A stretch of DNA of 64,000 nt from Lichenostomus cassidix (Eukaryota > Chordata > Aves > Passeriformes > Meliphagidae): NCBI GenBank assembly GCA_008360975.2, contig CM039211.1, forward strand, positions 69,096,565 through 69,160,564. The letters run 5' to 3'. Shown piece after piece: positions 26,501 to 39,494 of this stretch. A model generated the notes under the pieces. The model made no database searches. It saw nothing but the letters and a program-made list of their open reading frames with translations, and was not told the origin of the DNA. How positions within the stretch are numbered: position 1 is the stretch's first letter; every line of letters begins with the position of its first letter. A program made the translations under genes and the position numbers.

Positions 26501-27887
26501 TTATTTGATTTGGTGTGATTATTCCTTCCATGTTCAAAAGAATGTGAAGCCATTCTAAGGGTAGGAAAACTGCATTTAATGCATCATTTCTTCTGAAGAA
26601 ATTATTTCCCAGTCTAGAAACAAAAGAAAGCTACTGTTAATCTCAGAAGCCCAATGTTCTTCAATTCAACAATGTTTAAGAACTTCAGATCTTTTCAGCA
26701 CCTTTCCCCTCCCAACACTGGGATAATGCTCTAGGAAGTCCTTTAATTGATAATTACCAGAATCTGTACATTTATGGGTCAGGTTGATCTTTGATTAAAT
26801 GGAATATTGGTGCAGGTCCCTAGCTAGTGGATATTACAGACTTTCTGCAACACGGCATTTAGGGACTCACAAGTTCCCAGCCCTGGCTCTTAATGGTTTA
26901 AACTCACTATACTTCCTCCTGTACTGCTGGGTCTCCTTCAAAACTTAGCTTGGGTAATCTGTGAAAACTCAGTGGAACTGCTGGGGCACGTTTTGAGTCT
27001 CAGTCTGGGTATATTGCCCCAATATATCCAACAGTGTAGTTCCAAGTCTCTAATAGCAGAGCTGGGGGACCATGCGATTTGCTGAATGTTTTACTGTGCT
27101 ACAGATTCTTTAAACTTGTAACATTTTGACAATTATGCCACCAGGGTTCCTGGGGGGTATCCAAAATAAAATTACATTTAACTTAGCTTTGGCTTGAGCA
27201 AACTGCTTCAATACAGAGCAAAATAACTATGTTTATCTGACCGAAAAGCCTTTGTGCAGCTTTTGAACTTACACAACAACAAATACGAAGAAGGATGTTA
27301 AATGGGACAATTGCGTACCTCCATATCTTCCCCATGTGTTTTCTTCATTTATTGCTTTTGATAATAATGCAGTTTTGTGTTCCATGTTCCCCTTTGTGTT
27401 GAGTGTGTGATTGTGCACAAAGGCAAGGACTCTCTTTTTGGTGAATAGGGAAAGAGAAAGAAGGACCTATTGTAAAACTGGGATGAAATCCAGCCATGAT
27501 AGGCCAAATGTAATTGTAGGTTTCCAACTGCCTTTCACTGTGCTCTGCACATGAGCATCCAAGAGTGGAGCTGAGTCTCTCATATTTGGATTTTTTAGTG
27601 TAGCAGGTTGTATGTTGAGAATACTGGGACATGGACCAATGTGGGAGACAATCCAGAGCCTAAGAAAAGTGCCACTGTGCTAACTGAACTGCCTGAATTA
27701 AATTTCAAACACCTCAGAGCTAGATGCTCGACTGATTTCCACTTCCATCTGAATGTGTTCCAGATTTACCATGAGGTTTACCTTTTGGTTTTGGAAACCC
27801 TTTTTCCCCTGTTGATTTGACTGTGGTAAAACAACTCACATACACAAAAACACATGCAAGTGAAAGGAAAAGAAACGGGCAGGAGAA
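20531..27887. other. Unique AT-rich sequence with homopolymer tracts
   Basis: A runs lie at 20981-21000 (20), 22171-22185 (15) and 24418-24442 (25), and a (TA)n tract at about 21815-21845. None of the A runs has AATAAA in the usual upstream position. A GATT run lies near 26290-26310. The longest frame, 135 codons on the reverse strand at 22725-23132, has no recognisable domain. No gene is called. Confidence 0.5.
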
Positions 27888-27910
27888 GGGGAGGGGGGGA
27901 GGTGATGGGG
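27888..27910 (+). other. Potential G-quadruplex
   Basis: The G runs GGGG, GGGGGGG and GGGG fall within 23 bases, giving four runs of three or more G with loops of 1, 1 and about 7 bases. Formation is predicted from sequence only. It is isolated, with no gene start nearby. Confidence 0.5.
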
Positions 27911-29559
27911 ACCAACAACTTGTTTATCAGATTCAAGTTGAACCATCTGTTGTTAATGATTAGATCTTCAGCTTCCAATTTTCATTTGAATGTTATTGCT
28001 CATTTCTAGCTGGGTACTGAAACGTCACTTACCAGTGCACACAGGATTCTAAATAAGAGACTATTTAGATTGGAAATCTGTTGGAGGAGGAGATTATGTT
28101 CCCTATTATACAGCAAAATACGTTTTCTAACACTGACACTTTCTGCTATTGTGTTGTTGACTTTTTAGGGAAGGAGACTCAAGGTCTGAGGCTGAAAAAT
28201 GAATTCACTGGTGGTGCAAATTACATTTGGACGAGAGGTGGTTTGGTGAATGTCAAGGGTCCAGGTTCTGACCTCAGGCAAAATGGTGTAAAACAAGGGA
28301 AAAAACGGAAGTCATCAAGTATTTATTCCAGATCTACAGCAAAGGGAAGGGACTCAGCATCTCCCAGTGGGGGTTTAAGATGGTGCTTTCTGTACCACAC
28401 TCCTAGAAGATGTATTTTAAAATAGAAATAACATATCTTGGACTTTTGCTCCTTGTTTTCACTATTGTAACCCTATTTACTTCCTTTTGTACATAAAGGA
28501 ACACAATAGCAACTTTCAGTCTGGGTTTCAGTAACTTTTAGAAGCTGGCTGGATGCTTTCTGTAGCAGAGCATAGGAACAACTAAACTCTAATGTACCTT
28601 AATTTCCACTAATAAAGCTGTGAATAGCTATCTAGAGATACTTCAAAAACAGTAAAATTAATAACTATCTGTTTTTTATATTTAAAAAAGGCAAAAGTCG
28701 CTTCACTTAAATCATGTATTTGTAGAACAAGTAACTATTTTTCTCATGCCATAGTCTTTATATTACTAACATTTCTGAAAGACAAAGGTATGCTATTAGC
28801 TCTTCTAAAAAAAAACCCCTAAAATCTTAGAGACAATGTTTCTTGACATCATTTCCATCTGTAGACCCTCTTTCTCTGATTGTCTATAAGCAATTAAAAG
28901 ATGGCCTATGACACTGCTTTAAAGATTTAAAATAAAAATATAAAACATGAATACATATATGCACAAAGGCAGACAAACAACAAAAGGAAAAATCAACCTC
29001 AAATCAATGAAATAAAGAGCAGTGCAAAGTCTAGCCTCATTGTGAATCGATTGTATATAAAAATCATTGTGACAGCCTAGCACAAGATGATCCATGTTTT
29101 TTGGCTTAGTTTCTTCTTATTTTTCTTTTTTCTTCTTCTTTTTTTTTTCCCAAAAGAAAGAGGTTAGGTAGTCCTTTTGACTTAAAATTTCTCTTTAGCA
29201 AGTGACAAAATGACTTATCAAATGACACCAATAGCAGAAAATCCAGTAGTATTATTTGCACATTGAAAAATCCAGCAGCAATATGAAGCACTTCCTCATA
29301 TTTTTAAGTTAAAAACAAGGAAAATCTAGAAGTAGCCTTCTCCAAAGCACCTTGGTGACTTCTGTATACACACATAAATCACAGAGGTACTTTGGAGTCT
29401 AGATCCCACTGGGATCCTAAATGCTTATATGATTTATGAAAATAGGACGCATATGGCTGTGTTACTTAGGTAATTCAAAAAAAAATTGTTCCTAAAGGGA
29501 GAACTGATTTGGTTGGTTTTTGCAGTTACTTTGTTTGTCTGCAATCATATTTTACTTAT
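27911..29559. other. Unique AT-rich sequence
   Basis: Nothing is recognised. A 114-codon frame at 28081-28425 on the + strand has no known domain and its plus-strand context shows no clear exon structure. A polypyrimidine run lies at 29110-29151. Confidence 0.5.
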
Positions 29560-29740
29560 GGAATCTTTGTGCTCTTATGCTTGTGGGCTGTGACAGAACA
29601 TTAATTTGCTATTTTTCACAGCTTGCATTCGGCCTATAGAAATTTTTCTATTGATTGCAGGTAATTAAATTGTATTTGTTTTCATCACTAATGTGGTTTC
29701 TATGGGACTCTGACCTGCTATCTCTATGGTAAATATAATA
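29560..29740. promoter_or_regulatory. Candidate conserved noncoding element
   Basis: It contains the homeodomain-type words acattaatttgc (29598-29609) and ggtaattaaattg (29661-29673), and is free of simple repeats. Regulatory role is inferred from composition only. Confidence 0.22.
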
Positions 29741-32346
29741 GCTCTTTACCTATTTTGGACCTCAGTTTTATCATCAAATAGGACAGAGAGCACATATACA
29801 AGTTGGTGGTTTGCACTAAAAAACTTGAAATACTTGTATTACCACATTGAAAAGCTTTATAATTTATATTCTATTTATTTTATCATGCCCTGAATAAAGA
29901 ATTAGGTGCTCTAATTTGCTGTAGACTCAACTGTGCTTTCTATATCTTGTATGTGACAAGAAGAGACACATCACTGCAAACCGAAATAAGTGCCGGGTAT
30001 AAGATAAAAGAATGCTATTTAAAACTGAGAAATGCAAATCCTTATTTCAATGCAACAGTAGTAACATAAATATTAGAATTATCACTGATATCCAGCCACA
30101 TGACAAACCAATGAACAGATGTTTGCAGTCCTTCAAAACAATAAAACAGGTCTACGAATGTCACCTATTATATGGTATGTTAAACACTGTATAGTCAGAA
30201 GAGTATCCAAATACAGTACTTAAAAACATACATCTTGAATCAAAATTGTTATTTATATTGGTAACAACTGGGTTTTAGTCATCTTGAATGTGCAAATAGA
30301 GTAATTAACCCATTAAAAAGCAAACAATTGGTAGGTGTATTGTATAATAATGATATTTAACAGGAAGATCCATTATGTGGTGTATTCAAAACTGACTAAA
30401 TGAACAGGAAGGCAGTAATACCATGTGGTCTCCAGAGTCAGGCACTTGGGAAGTGTTATTTCACTGTCTTCACAGGAATGTTTGGGGAAATTCTGCACTT
30501 GCCTTACAATGGACAAGAGGGTTCTGGTGTGGTCCCTGCAAGAGTGAGTCTGAAAACAGACCTGTAATTATCACTGTGATGTGCAATTAACATGTGGAGC
30601 TCCCCAGAGAACTTCAAGATCCGGGTGTCTTGGAGAAGGGTGATATGTATAAAACATGACTTGTGAGGGAAAAAACTACAGAGCACAAACTTCTGAATTC
30701 CCTTTTCTCTCTTAAGAGTGTAAAAACATCAGCCAAAAATTTATCTAGTTGTTGCAACACTTTAAAAAGGTCATGACATGACCGCTGACCTTCATCTGCT
30801 GACAGTGACATTTTAGCTGAAACAATAGAAACACATGTTTTTAATTTCGAAGGACTTGAGCTCAATTTTAATAGATGGTGAGCGCTGCTAGTAGATCAAC
30901 ACTCTGAGGATTGCCAACCAGCGAGTAGTGTGGTGTTATCTCCTTGTCCTTTATCTAAAGGATAATTTTAAGGAAGTAAGTGTTCAATAGGCTGTACCTA
31001 TCTTTGATTAAAAGACATTTTAACGGAGAAACATTCAATTTCTACAGAAGACCTTATTCGTGGTTTGGCTAAAACTTTCAGCCCTCAGTGCATGGTGCTG
31101 GAACACAAGTTTGATGGTTGCCATCGTGGCCAGCACACTGCTGCTTCAGCTGAGATGGTCTCCAGAATTAAATGCATGAGCAAATCCCTGCTTTGGAGCC
31201 AGGACTAAATAGCTGGGGGCTAAAATGAGCCTGTGCTGTCTGCAAACTGGGAAGGACTGTCTTGTACAATTGTATTGCATTCTACATATTTCTCATCACT
31301 GAGGTGCACTTCTTGGCTTCCTAAGAAGAAAGTTTTTTTTTTTTTTTTTTGGGGTGTGTAAATCTCAGGAGAAATATGACTTTGATATCTTTGGGACCTA
31401 GACTGCATTTTTCCCCCATGGTTCCTTTCAGAGTAAATGAAAAATAAAGACATTTAGAGAACTTTAACTGATTTTCCAAATGCTTAGAGTTTGGATGAAG
31501 GAAAAGCAAACAGAAGAAGCAAAAGGCATCCCCCAAATCCAAATTTGAATGTTTTGCTTGAACATTCTAAAAATACCCTAAATTTTGGAGGAACTTTTAT
31601 TTAGAAGAACATGCAGGTCTAGAAGTATTTTCTTTAAATAAACAAAAAGGGAATAAATGTTTCAATTAAGACATTATAAAATGAAATTTTTGCTAAATAT
31701 TTAGTTACAATTGCAACCCTGGACAGGAGGGAGAGTACAGTTTGCCTGGCACTGAGAAGCCAGTAATGGTCAAATGTTACCTCATGCTACCATTTCAGTT
31801 TTTGAACATTATAATTTCTTTCAAGTTCCTCTGCTACGAGAAACACTCAATATCTTTTCTTTTCACCTGCTCCTCACTTATCACTGACCTCTTATCATCA
31901 CAGATCCTAGGTCTCCATGGGCACTTCTTTCTTGCTTCCCTAGAACTTCACCCTTTGTTTTTTTGTAAAATATATTGCCTCATACCAGTTAATCCCAAGC
32001 CAGGGCATTTGTTCTCCAAAACAAGTTCTATGTTGATGAAGAAAAACATGAACGCCTCTGGATTCTAGGTGGTTTAATTACTACTTATCTAAATGTTATT
32101 GCACCTATGGACAATAGATGTATTTTGACTGCATTCTATCACTACCATCAAATTAACTTTGGCAAAAGCCAATTAACTGTTGTAAATTATTCTACTTCAA
32201 TTAAAAGAAACAGAAATTGTGAAGGACTTTAATATACTAATTTGAATCCACAGATTTATGAGACACCAAAGAGAAAAGTTGAATTCCTTTTTTGTAAGAA
32301 ATGAGAAATTATCTGGAAGGAATGCAATAAAAAATAAGGATTAAGC
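29741..32346. other. Unique AT-rich sequence
   Basis: Nothing is recognised beyond a run of 18 T at 31333-31350. Short frames on both strands carry no known domain. Confidence 0.5.
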
Positions 32347-32349
32347 TAA

Positions 32350-32440
32350 GTGTCATTATCATTTTAACTTAATTTGTCAACAGAGTAATATATCTAGCTA
32401 TATTACTCAGTTGACAAATCAATTACAGTTATAATGAAAC
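32350..32440. repeat. Long foldback hairpin (20/21 bp stem, 6-nt loop, with lower stem)
   Basis: The arms ATTTGTCAACAGAGTAATATA (32372-32392, one base beyond 20) and its near-exact reverse complement at 32399-32419 pair at 20 of 21 positions around the loop TCTAGC. After a poorly paired stretch of about 10 by 9 nt, GTGTCATTATCA (32350-32361) pairs at 10 of 12 positions with TTATAATGAAAC (32429-32440). This could be a palindromic miniature transposon remnant, a small RNA hairpin or a cruciform-prone replication-generated palindrome. The loop is short for a typical microRNA precursor. Confidence 0.85.
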
Positions 32441-32724
32441 TTTATACGATTTTACTTTTATTTAATTAGTTGCATCAATATGTTTTTTTTATTTGAGTTG
32501 CACATGAATGCATCAAAATATAAATGATTGAAGTAGGTTAATTATAAGCCTTCAAAACATACATATCTTAGAAAGAAAAAGAAATTTGCAGTGCAAAATG
32601 CTATAAGTAATGCAATTTGCAAGATGGTTTGTTAAGCTGGCTAAAGGCCATTTTCTTAAATAATACTACTGATAGCAAAAATAATCCATGTTTTTAAACA
32701 CAAATTATTTGAATTTTACTGAAC
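32441..32724. other. AT-rich spacer
   Basis: AT-rich sequence between the foldback and the LTR. Nothing is recognised. Confidence 0.6.
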
Positions 32725-33800
32725 TGTGGTGGGTTGTTTGCCTCTATCTGGATGACAGGTGCTCACTTAAGCCATTTTGTCCCCTCCTCAGCTGGTCAGG
32801 GGAGAGAAAATATAACAAAAGGCTCATGGGTTGAGGTAAAGACAGGGTGAGATCACTCACCAGTCACTGTCATGGGAAAAACAGATTTGGCTTGAGGAAA
32901 TTAGTTTCAGTTATTGCCCATCATATGGGAGTAAAGCAATGAGAAACAAAAATACATCTTTCCCCTACCCCTCCCTTCTTCTGGGCTAAGTTTTACTCCT
33001 GAATTGCCTCCTCTCCCACAGCAACGCTGGGGAACAGGGAATGAGGCTTGAGGTCAATTCATCTCAGGTCATCTCTGCTGCTCCTTCCACCGCAGGGGTT
33101 GGACTACTGACACTGCTACCCTTGCCCAGTGTGGAGTCTCTCCCGTGGGACACAGTCTTCCCAAGCTACTCCAGAGTCTTTCCCTTGGGGTGCAGCTGTT
33201 CACAAACTGCTCCAGTGTGGGTCTCCCATGGGATCAGTCCTTCAGGAACAATGTTCCTGCATAGGTCTGTTCCATAGCGTCAGTCCTGGAGGAATAACCT
33301 GCTCCAGTGTGGGTCTCACATGGGTTGCAAATCCTGACAGCAAACCTGCTCCAGCCTGGGCTCCTCTTTCCAGGATCCTGCTTCAGCACAGGCTTCCCAT
33401 GGGGTCACAGCCTCCTTTGGGCATTCCCCTGCTCCAGCTGGGCTCCTGCAGGGGCTGCAGGTGGATCTCTGCTCCCCCATGCCCTCCCTGGGCTGCAGGG
33501 GCACAGCTGCCTCACCATGGGCTGCACCAGGGGCTGCAGGGGAATCTCAGCTCCAGAGCCTGGAGCAGCTCCTGCCCCTCCTGCTGCACTGCCCTGGGTG
33601 TCTGCAGGGCTCTCCAGTCCCATTGGATACTGGAGAGTAACTTCCCCCTGATAAATACATCCCACCGTGCTCCCACCTTGGTCATCCTGGATCCAGCTGG
33701 CTCTGCCTCCACTGGGCATAGGGAAGTTCTGGCAGCTTCTGACAGAAGCCACCCCAGCAGCCCCCCTGCCACCAAAGCCTGGCCAGGCAAACCCTATACA
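32725..33800 (+). mobile_element. Solo LTR of an avian endogenous retrovirus
   Basis: The element starts TGTGGTGGG and ends CA, and is flanked by near-identical 5-bp repeats (TGAAC at 32720-32724, AGAAC at 33801-33805). Signature stretches include 'cagctggtcaggggagagaa', 'ctcatgggttgaggtaaaga' and the GC-rich right half with repeated 'tgctccagtgtgggtct' modules (near 33208, 33300, 33347, 33430). The right end reads 'gcagcttctgacagaagcc'. I recognise these from LTRs common in songbird genomes. A 5-bp duplication would suit an ERVL-like group, but the class is uncertain. No internal gag, pol or env sequence or primer-binding site follows, so it is a recombined solo LTR. A 259-codon frame at 33129-33908 is a compositional artefact. 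Divergence is substantial, so it is old. Confidence 0.8.
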
Positions 33801-36800
33801 AGAACCATCTCAAGTAATGGATGTGAAGTTATTCCCTCATTTATTTTTTCCTTTCAAATCTCTTTGCTCCCAAGGGTAACACATTTTATTCTCTGCAATG
33901 GGATGTGACTCCAACATGAAGATAGTGAGTCATCTAAAAAAGTGTTATCCGGTTCACTGGTGCTAAGTACATTTGATGCATTATGCATAGAGAGGGGGAG
34001 TGGTAATTTAAGAGAAATTTACACTATGCTATTTTATGTATTTATTTATCTTCTTTTTTTTTAACACTGTTACAGTGTTACAATCTGAGCAACTGCTGCA
34101 TCAAATGACGATTATACTAACATTAAGCTATAGATCACCTCCTTAAACAGACACTGGGAATTACATTTCTGTGGTGCTACACAGCACTTTTAAAGTAGGC
34201 TGTTGCAATTATGCCACACAATTACCTAAGTGGCCCTGATTCAGGAATGTATTAAACATGCTTAAAATTAAATTAAAATGAAGCTTGTGTTTAAATACTT
34301 TCCTGTATAAGAAGGTGTCCTAATTTTTTCTGTTAGGCAGGAAATTGCTGTGTTAAATCAATAGATACTTTATTCAGGTATTCACTGTCATCGACAGGAA
34401 CACTTGCACTGAAGCCACAGACTGATGGCATCCTAAAGATATTAAAAGCCAAGCAGCCATCACTGTTGTCCCATCATTACAGCTTTTCCTCTCCCAATCT
34501 GTGGAGCATCACAGGGCAGTGGATGATGAAGCACATTTGGCTGTGGGGAGTGGAGACAGGATCCAGTAGTGAGATATTCACAGTAAAACTCAAAATGTCT
34601 CCTCTCAAAGTTAGACTGGACAAATCCTGGACAGAGAAGGTGAAGGTTTGTTTTTCATTAATAGAATGCATGCAGTTCCTTCATCCTTTGGAGTGGATTC
34701 AAACCTACATTTCTCACCCCTAGTAAAGCACTTCAATCACTATGCTGATGGCCATTTAATAAGAGGACAGTGTGGTTCTCATTCTTCTGAACATAATAAA
34801 ATTAAGTTTTGTTGGACTGACAAGAGAGAAAGAGTGACAAAATCTCCAAAACCTCAAGCTGCAATTCCTTTCTCAGCTCCTGGCATTTTCTTGGCTTCTC
34901 TTCCCTCTTGTAAAGATTATTTCATGTAGAAGTCATACATTTCCTAAAGCTCAGCTTTACCCTTCTTCAAACTAAGTATCCTAACACTGAGAGCAGAAAT
35001 TCCTGTTGAGTTTTATTCTCTGAGATTTCATTTGCAGTTGCTTGACTCAACCTCTTTGTCCTGTGGAAGCCCCATCTAAAGAAGGACTGGGAAATAGAAA
35101 ACTATATTTACAAAATGTAAATATGCTTTCTGGTCTTCCAGAACCTCCTGTTCTGGGGAGATGGAAAGCGCAGCTGCGTGCAAAGTGCTTCTACTGGGGA
35201 GGAAAAAAAAAACAAAAAACAAAAACCAAAAACAAACAACATGCAACCAAAAAAACCTAAAAAAAACAAAGCCTAATTGGGATAACAATGGGATAGCATT
35301 GGACAGTGATGGGGTAGTACTGTGTTCCCCACCAGAGAAGGGAGTGAAGGGGTAGATCCACAGTGCAGTACAAAGAAGAGCAGAGACACAATTTCAGACC
35401 ACCAAAGGTGCTGCACAGCTCAGCACTTTCTGATTAAGCAGCTGTGCTACCATGCTGGTGCACCTTGATAAAGTGGGTGTACAAGTTCCATCTCCACAAG
35501 TAACTCCTGGCAATCATTGTGGCTCCACTTGTGGATCCCACCTTCTGTCGCTGTCTCCTGGTTTCAGAATTCCATGTGGTAAATCAATAATACATTAGAG
35601 TAATGATAATATTCTCCTTGTATTGGTCATTAGGCTGTAAGCATAACCTCTTATCTTAGGCTTTTCTTGTCAAGAAACATCTTTTTTTTCCCTTACAAGT
35701 CAGTGGCTATTTATACAACTTCTCAGATGTTTTTTAAGGGCTGGATTTCTCTTCCTCCCCTGCAGAGAAGATAGTTTTTAAGCTTTGCTTCTGCACTCAC
35801 AAAGGGATTTAAAGGAGTGAAGGAACCAGGCCATACCACAGCAGTCAATATAAGGGACTGGACTGTCAAAGAAGATACTATGAAGTCTGAGCAATATGAA
35901 TATTCTGGTAAAAATTTGCCATCTTAAGAGGCAATACTTCACTAAAGTTGCAATTCACAAGTGAACTCTTGTTGCTTTTGCCAGAAGTCTTTTGGGCATT
36001 TTATTTCTCTGACACAATTTTTAAAAATAATAAATCCCAGAATTTTAGGAGATAAAATGCAGATTTCAAATTAAAGAGTTGTGACAAGAAAAAAGAATGA
36101 AATGCACTAAATGATTACCTATTCACTTAGCACCAAAGATCCTCCCAACAGACAGAAAAGCAGGTAGTTTTCTTCTTCCCGGGGTTTTGAAGATCACTGT
36201 CTGGAATGAACATGGGGATTGTTTCAGTCCTTAAGAACGGATTTGTACAAATTCTTGTGTAATCTCAGAGCACAGTAGTTACAATTCTGTGTATTTTATG
36301 TAATAATACAAGTGTTTCCATTTCTACCATTTCATAATTATTAAATTTTTTATTGAGTGTAAATGAGCATGTTTGTCCTTTCTTTTCTCTTCCCTTTTAT
36401 TCTCCACCTACTGCTTTCCCCTTTGTCTCTCAGAAGGAAACAAAATATGTATCTAGAAAATTACTTGGTACATATATAAATAAAAAGTCAAAAATGAATG
36501 CATTTTTGCATTGCAAAAAGTTTTTAGTTTTGTTTAAGAACGTTATTCTGAATTATTTGTGCAAAAACTCTGCACGGTACATAACAAAAACATTTTCAAG
36601 GAAAACTTCAAACTTTTTCCTATTTGTTATGAACTTGGAGGTACATTGAACAGGTGACATGTATTTCACTATAGTGAATAGGTATATTTATTTGCTTACA
36701 TATAAATTCAAAGAACAAGGAGAGGATATTCAGATGTTGTTATTTTACTCATCTCTCAATTGCAATAGCTGTTTTAAGTCAAAGCATTTCCTCTAAAATC

Positions 36801-38149
36801 AAAGGCCATGAGTTAATGGAACTCCAGGACAGTTAAATGAACTTTTGGCGAAGGTAAGACTGTGTTTATACATAGGTCTGGCTCCTGAAAACACTTTTAA
36901 GTCCTTTAATTTTCTTATTCATGACTCTCTTCATCAGTTGCAAATGAGCTGACCTCACATGCTCAAAAATAGACAAAGCAAATTCAAGTTTAAACTCAGG
37001 GGAATGGGAGAGTGGTGTGCTATGAGAGCAGTATTAAAATGTGCAGATGTTTTTTTAAAATACATTTTGAGAGTGTATTTTGACAGTTAGAGAAGAGACT
37101 ACATTTAAAAGTGGATTTTTATCCACTAGTGTATCTTTCCTATGAAAGAGCAAAACACGAGTCAAAAACTACCCTGATGATAGTCATAAATGACCAATTT
37201 GTGTTACAAGGAAACTTTTTCTCTAAATTTTGTTGTAAATTTAAAACCTCTTTGTAGTGCAATTCTTTATCAATGAGCCCACAGTATAAACTCAGACATC
37301 TCTTGTGAAAAATGCGTTTTTCTTTTTTGCCACTTTTGATGGAAAACCTTAGCAGCAGATGAAGCTAGGAGAGTGAACACACTGACAGTGGAAGACCTTC
37401 AAGACCTTGCTCTGCTCCTCTGCACTCTCTTTCTCATCTAAAGCACTAATGAGAAAGTTATATTCTTCTGATATGATCACTTAACGTGCTGTGGAGGTCC
37501 ACAAAAGTAAGAGATAAGCAGATCCTTATATTATACTTGCCTCTGCGGGTACTGGAACTCTCCTCCCAGAGCTGTCACTGACCCAGACACCCAGATATTG
37601 TGCATTGCCAAAGCGCCCAGGGGTCAGAGCCTGCTAACCTCAGCCTTTTCTGCAATCCACACTTTCCTAGAGGTTATGTTGGAGGCAAACTCTTGATTTG
37701 ATCCAGAATCTTAAAAAAAAGGTTTTAAAAAATGACACACCATGTTCAACTTTTTTCCCCTCTTTATTTTCAGCTTCTGCCCCCCCATCCCATCATTCTC
37801 AAAATGCCTCTTCACCTCAGTAAGATTTTGACATTTGGGAAAAACTTGCTTTAAAAAAAAATTAAAGAAAAAAAAAAAGATAAAACAGCTTGGCACAAGG
37901 GAGCTGCAGATCTTCAGTTCCCATTAGAATTTCTGAAACGACAATAGCTGAAAGGTTAGGGCAAAACCTATTAGAAAAGAAAAGTTGAGGTAAATCAGGT
38001 GAGCTCATCGAAGAAAATAGGGAAAGATTGGTTCCCTTTTGGGATTAGGTCTAATTAAGGTGAGCAAGCAGCTGTGCCTGTTTGGAATAACAATTGTGCT
38101 AGCATGTCACTTTTTTTCTGCTTAGTTGAAATTTATATAGTTTGGGAAT
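33801..38149. other. Unique noncoding sequence with simple tracts
   Basis: It contains an 8-bp-arm hairpin TAACACTG-TTA-CAGTGTTA at 34062-34080, an A/C-rich tract at 35203-35270 and short T and A runs (37711-37730, 37851-37880). Frames are short and unrecognised. No gene is called. Confidence 0.5.
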
Positions 38150-38420
38150 GGTGGATGTAAGAAAATTAGAGCTCATTTAGAATCTGTTGAAAGGACACTG
38201 CGCCTTCATTATTAGTTTTGCATCTGAATTTTCCTGGGGCTGTCCTCTCACTGTTATAGGTAATGGATTTTTCCCCAGATGTAATTGGATGAGTTTAATT
38301 TTTTCTTTCATTACCTGTCTAGAAGCCCTCTGCCCCTATTTCCCTTTGTGTTTTATTAGGACTGTAACCCCTATTTAAATAAAGGCTTTGATTGTGATTA
38401 TATATGTTCAATCAGCACTT
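38150..38420. promoter_or_regulatory. Candidate conserved noncoding element
   Basis: This compact complex block carries a TCF/LEF-like CTTTGAT at 38386-38392, homeodomain-type words (attattag, gtaattggatgagtttaatt around 38281-38300) and a MEF2-like tatttaaataaa (38372-38383). It lacks simple repeats and stands out from its flanks. Enhancer function is inferred. Confidence 0.35.
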
Positions 38421-38762
38421 TCTGATTGAATAGTTCTGGTCACACAACGCTCTCGCCTAGCATTTTTTACTAATTACATTTTAGCCATGGTTGTGTACTG
38501 TAGAACTTAAAACAGTGTTTGCTTTATACCTTTAAACTCTGACTAAAAGTTTGTGTCTCCCATGGGCCAAAGTACTTACAACAAATTTAGGTATTTTCTG
38601 ATTCTAAGGTATACGAGCTGAACTCATGTACCATGAGGTATATGAGGTCACAGCAGCTGCCCACTAGAAAGATATAGCACTGATTACATCCTCTCCAGAG
38701 TATCTAGACATACAAAAGAAGTTGGCTCCATTTTAAAAGTCTTCTGTTGTTTTGATTCTCAG

Positions 38763-38862
38763 GGTTTTCCTGTGGGTTTTGGTTTCTTTTTAGTTTTGTG
38801 GGGGATTTCTTTGTGTGGTTAGTGGGTTTGTCTTGGCTTTTTGGTTTTGTTTTTTTTTTTTC
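38763..38862. repeat. T/G-rich simple tract
   Basis: GGTTTT and TTTTG words dominate, ending in a long T run at 38850-38861. Confidence 0.8.
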
Positions 38863-39494
38863 AGGTTCAAGATATATTTTCTTCCATTGATGAGTTTTCA
38901 AATTACTTTTATTGTGTACAGCCATGTTGAATTTCCTGCTGTCAGAAATGACCACACAGGAAATTGTTTCTTACAAACATCTGATTTATTCTGATACAAT
39001 TCTGGTGTTCTCACACCACAGGAGACACACCAGGATGAGGAAGGAATTCCATTTTAGGCTTCTAGGATTTACAAAGTTCATTGGGAACAGAGTATCTTCC
39101 TGTAATTCTGCTCAGTGTCTTTAGCTCCTTTAATTATTATAAGAGACCTAATGAAAATTCTTGATTTCTGTTGTAACAACCCAACTCAGAACATTAACTT
39201 TGGATTCTAAAGACCTACCTCCTTCCAGCCTCATCTATTAATACATTAATTATATTTCTTTCCATGGTACTTAAAGTAGCACTTCAGGTTAAGCCTCCTT
39301 GAGTTAACAGCACTAACCTGGATATATTTGGGACCATTTTCTAAAGTGAATGTCATGTAGATTGAACGCATGACCAAATCAAAACATTAGTTTGGGATAT
39401 CATTCCACATTAACCTTTTATATCTCTCAGGAAAAGTGATTACACAAAGCTGCAAAAAAAGTGTATCTAGTCTGACGCAGCTCACAGGTGATCC
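38863..39494. other. Unique noncoding stretch
   Basis: Nothing is recognised. The last 60 bases may be a diverged extension of the following CR1. Confidence 0.45.

Noticed and set aside
33129..33908. 259-codon open frame, the longest in the window
   Set aside because: It lies inside the GC-rich half of a solo LTR and runs past its end. The residues are a translation of the repeated LTR module, several other frames are open in parallel, and no gag, pol or env feature is present.
34062..34080. Short hairpin followed by nothing, considered as a terminator or small RNA
   Set aside because: Intrinsic terminators do not apply to this kind of genome, and an 8-bp stem with a 3-nt loop is within chance expectation.
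36665..36678. Perfect 14-bp palindrome TTCACTATAGTGAA
   Set aside because: A few palindromes of this size are expected by chance in 64 kb.
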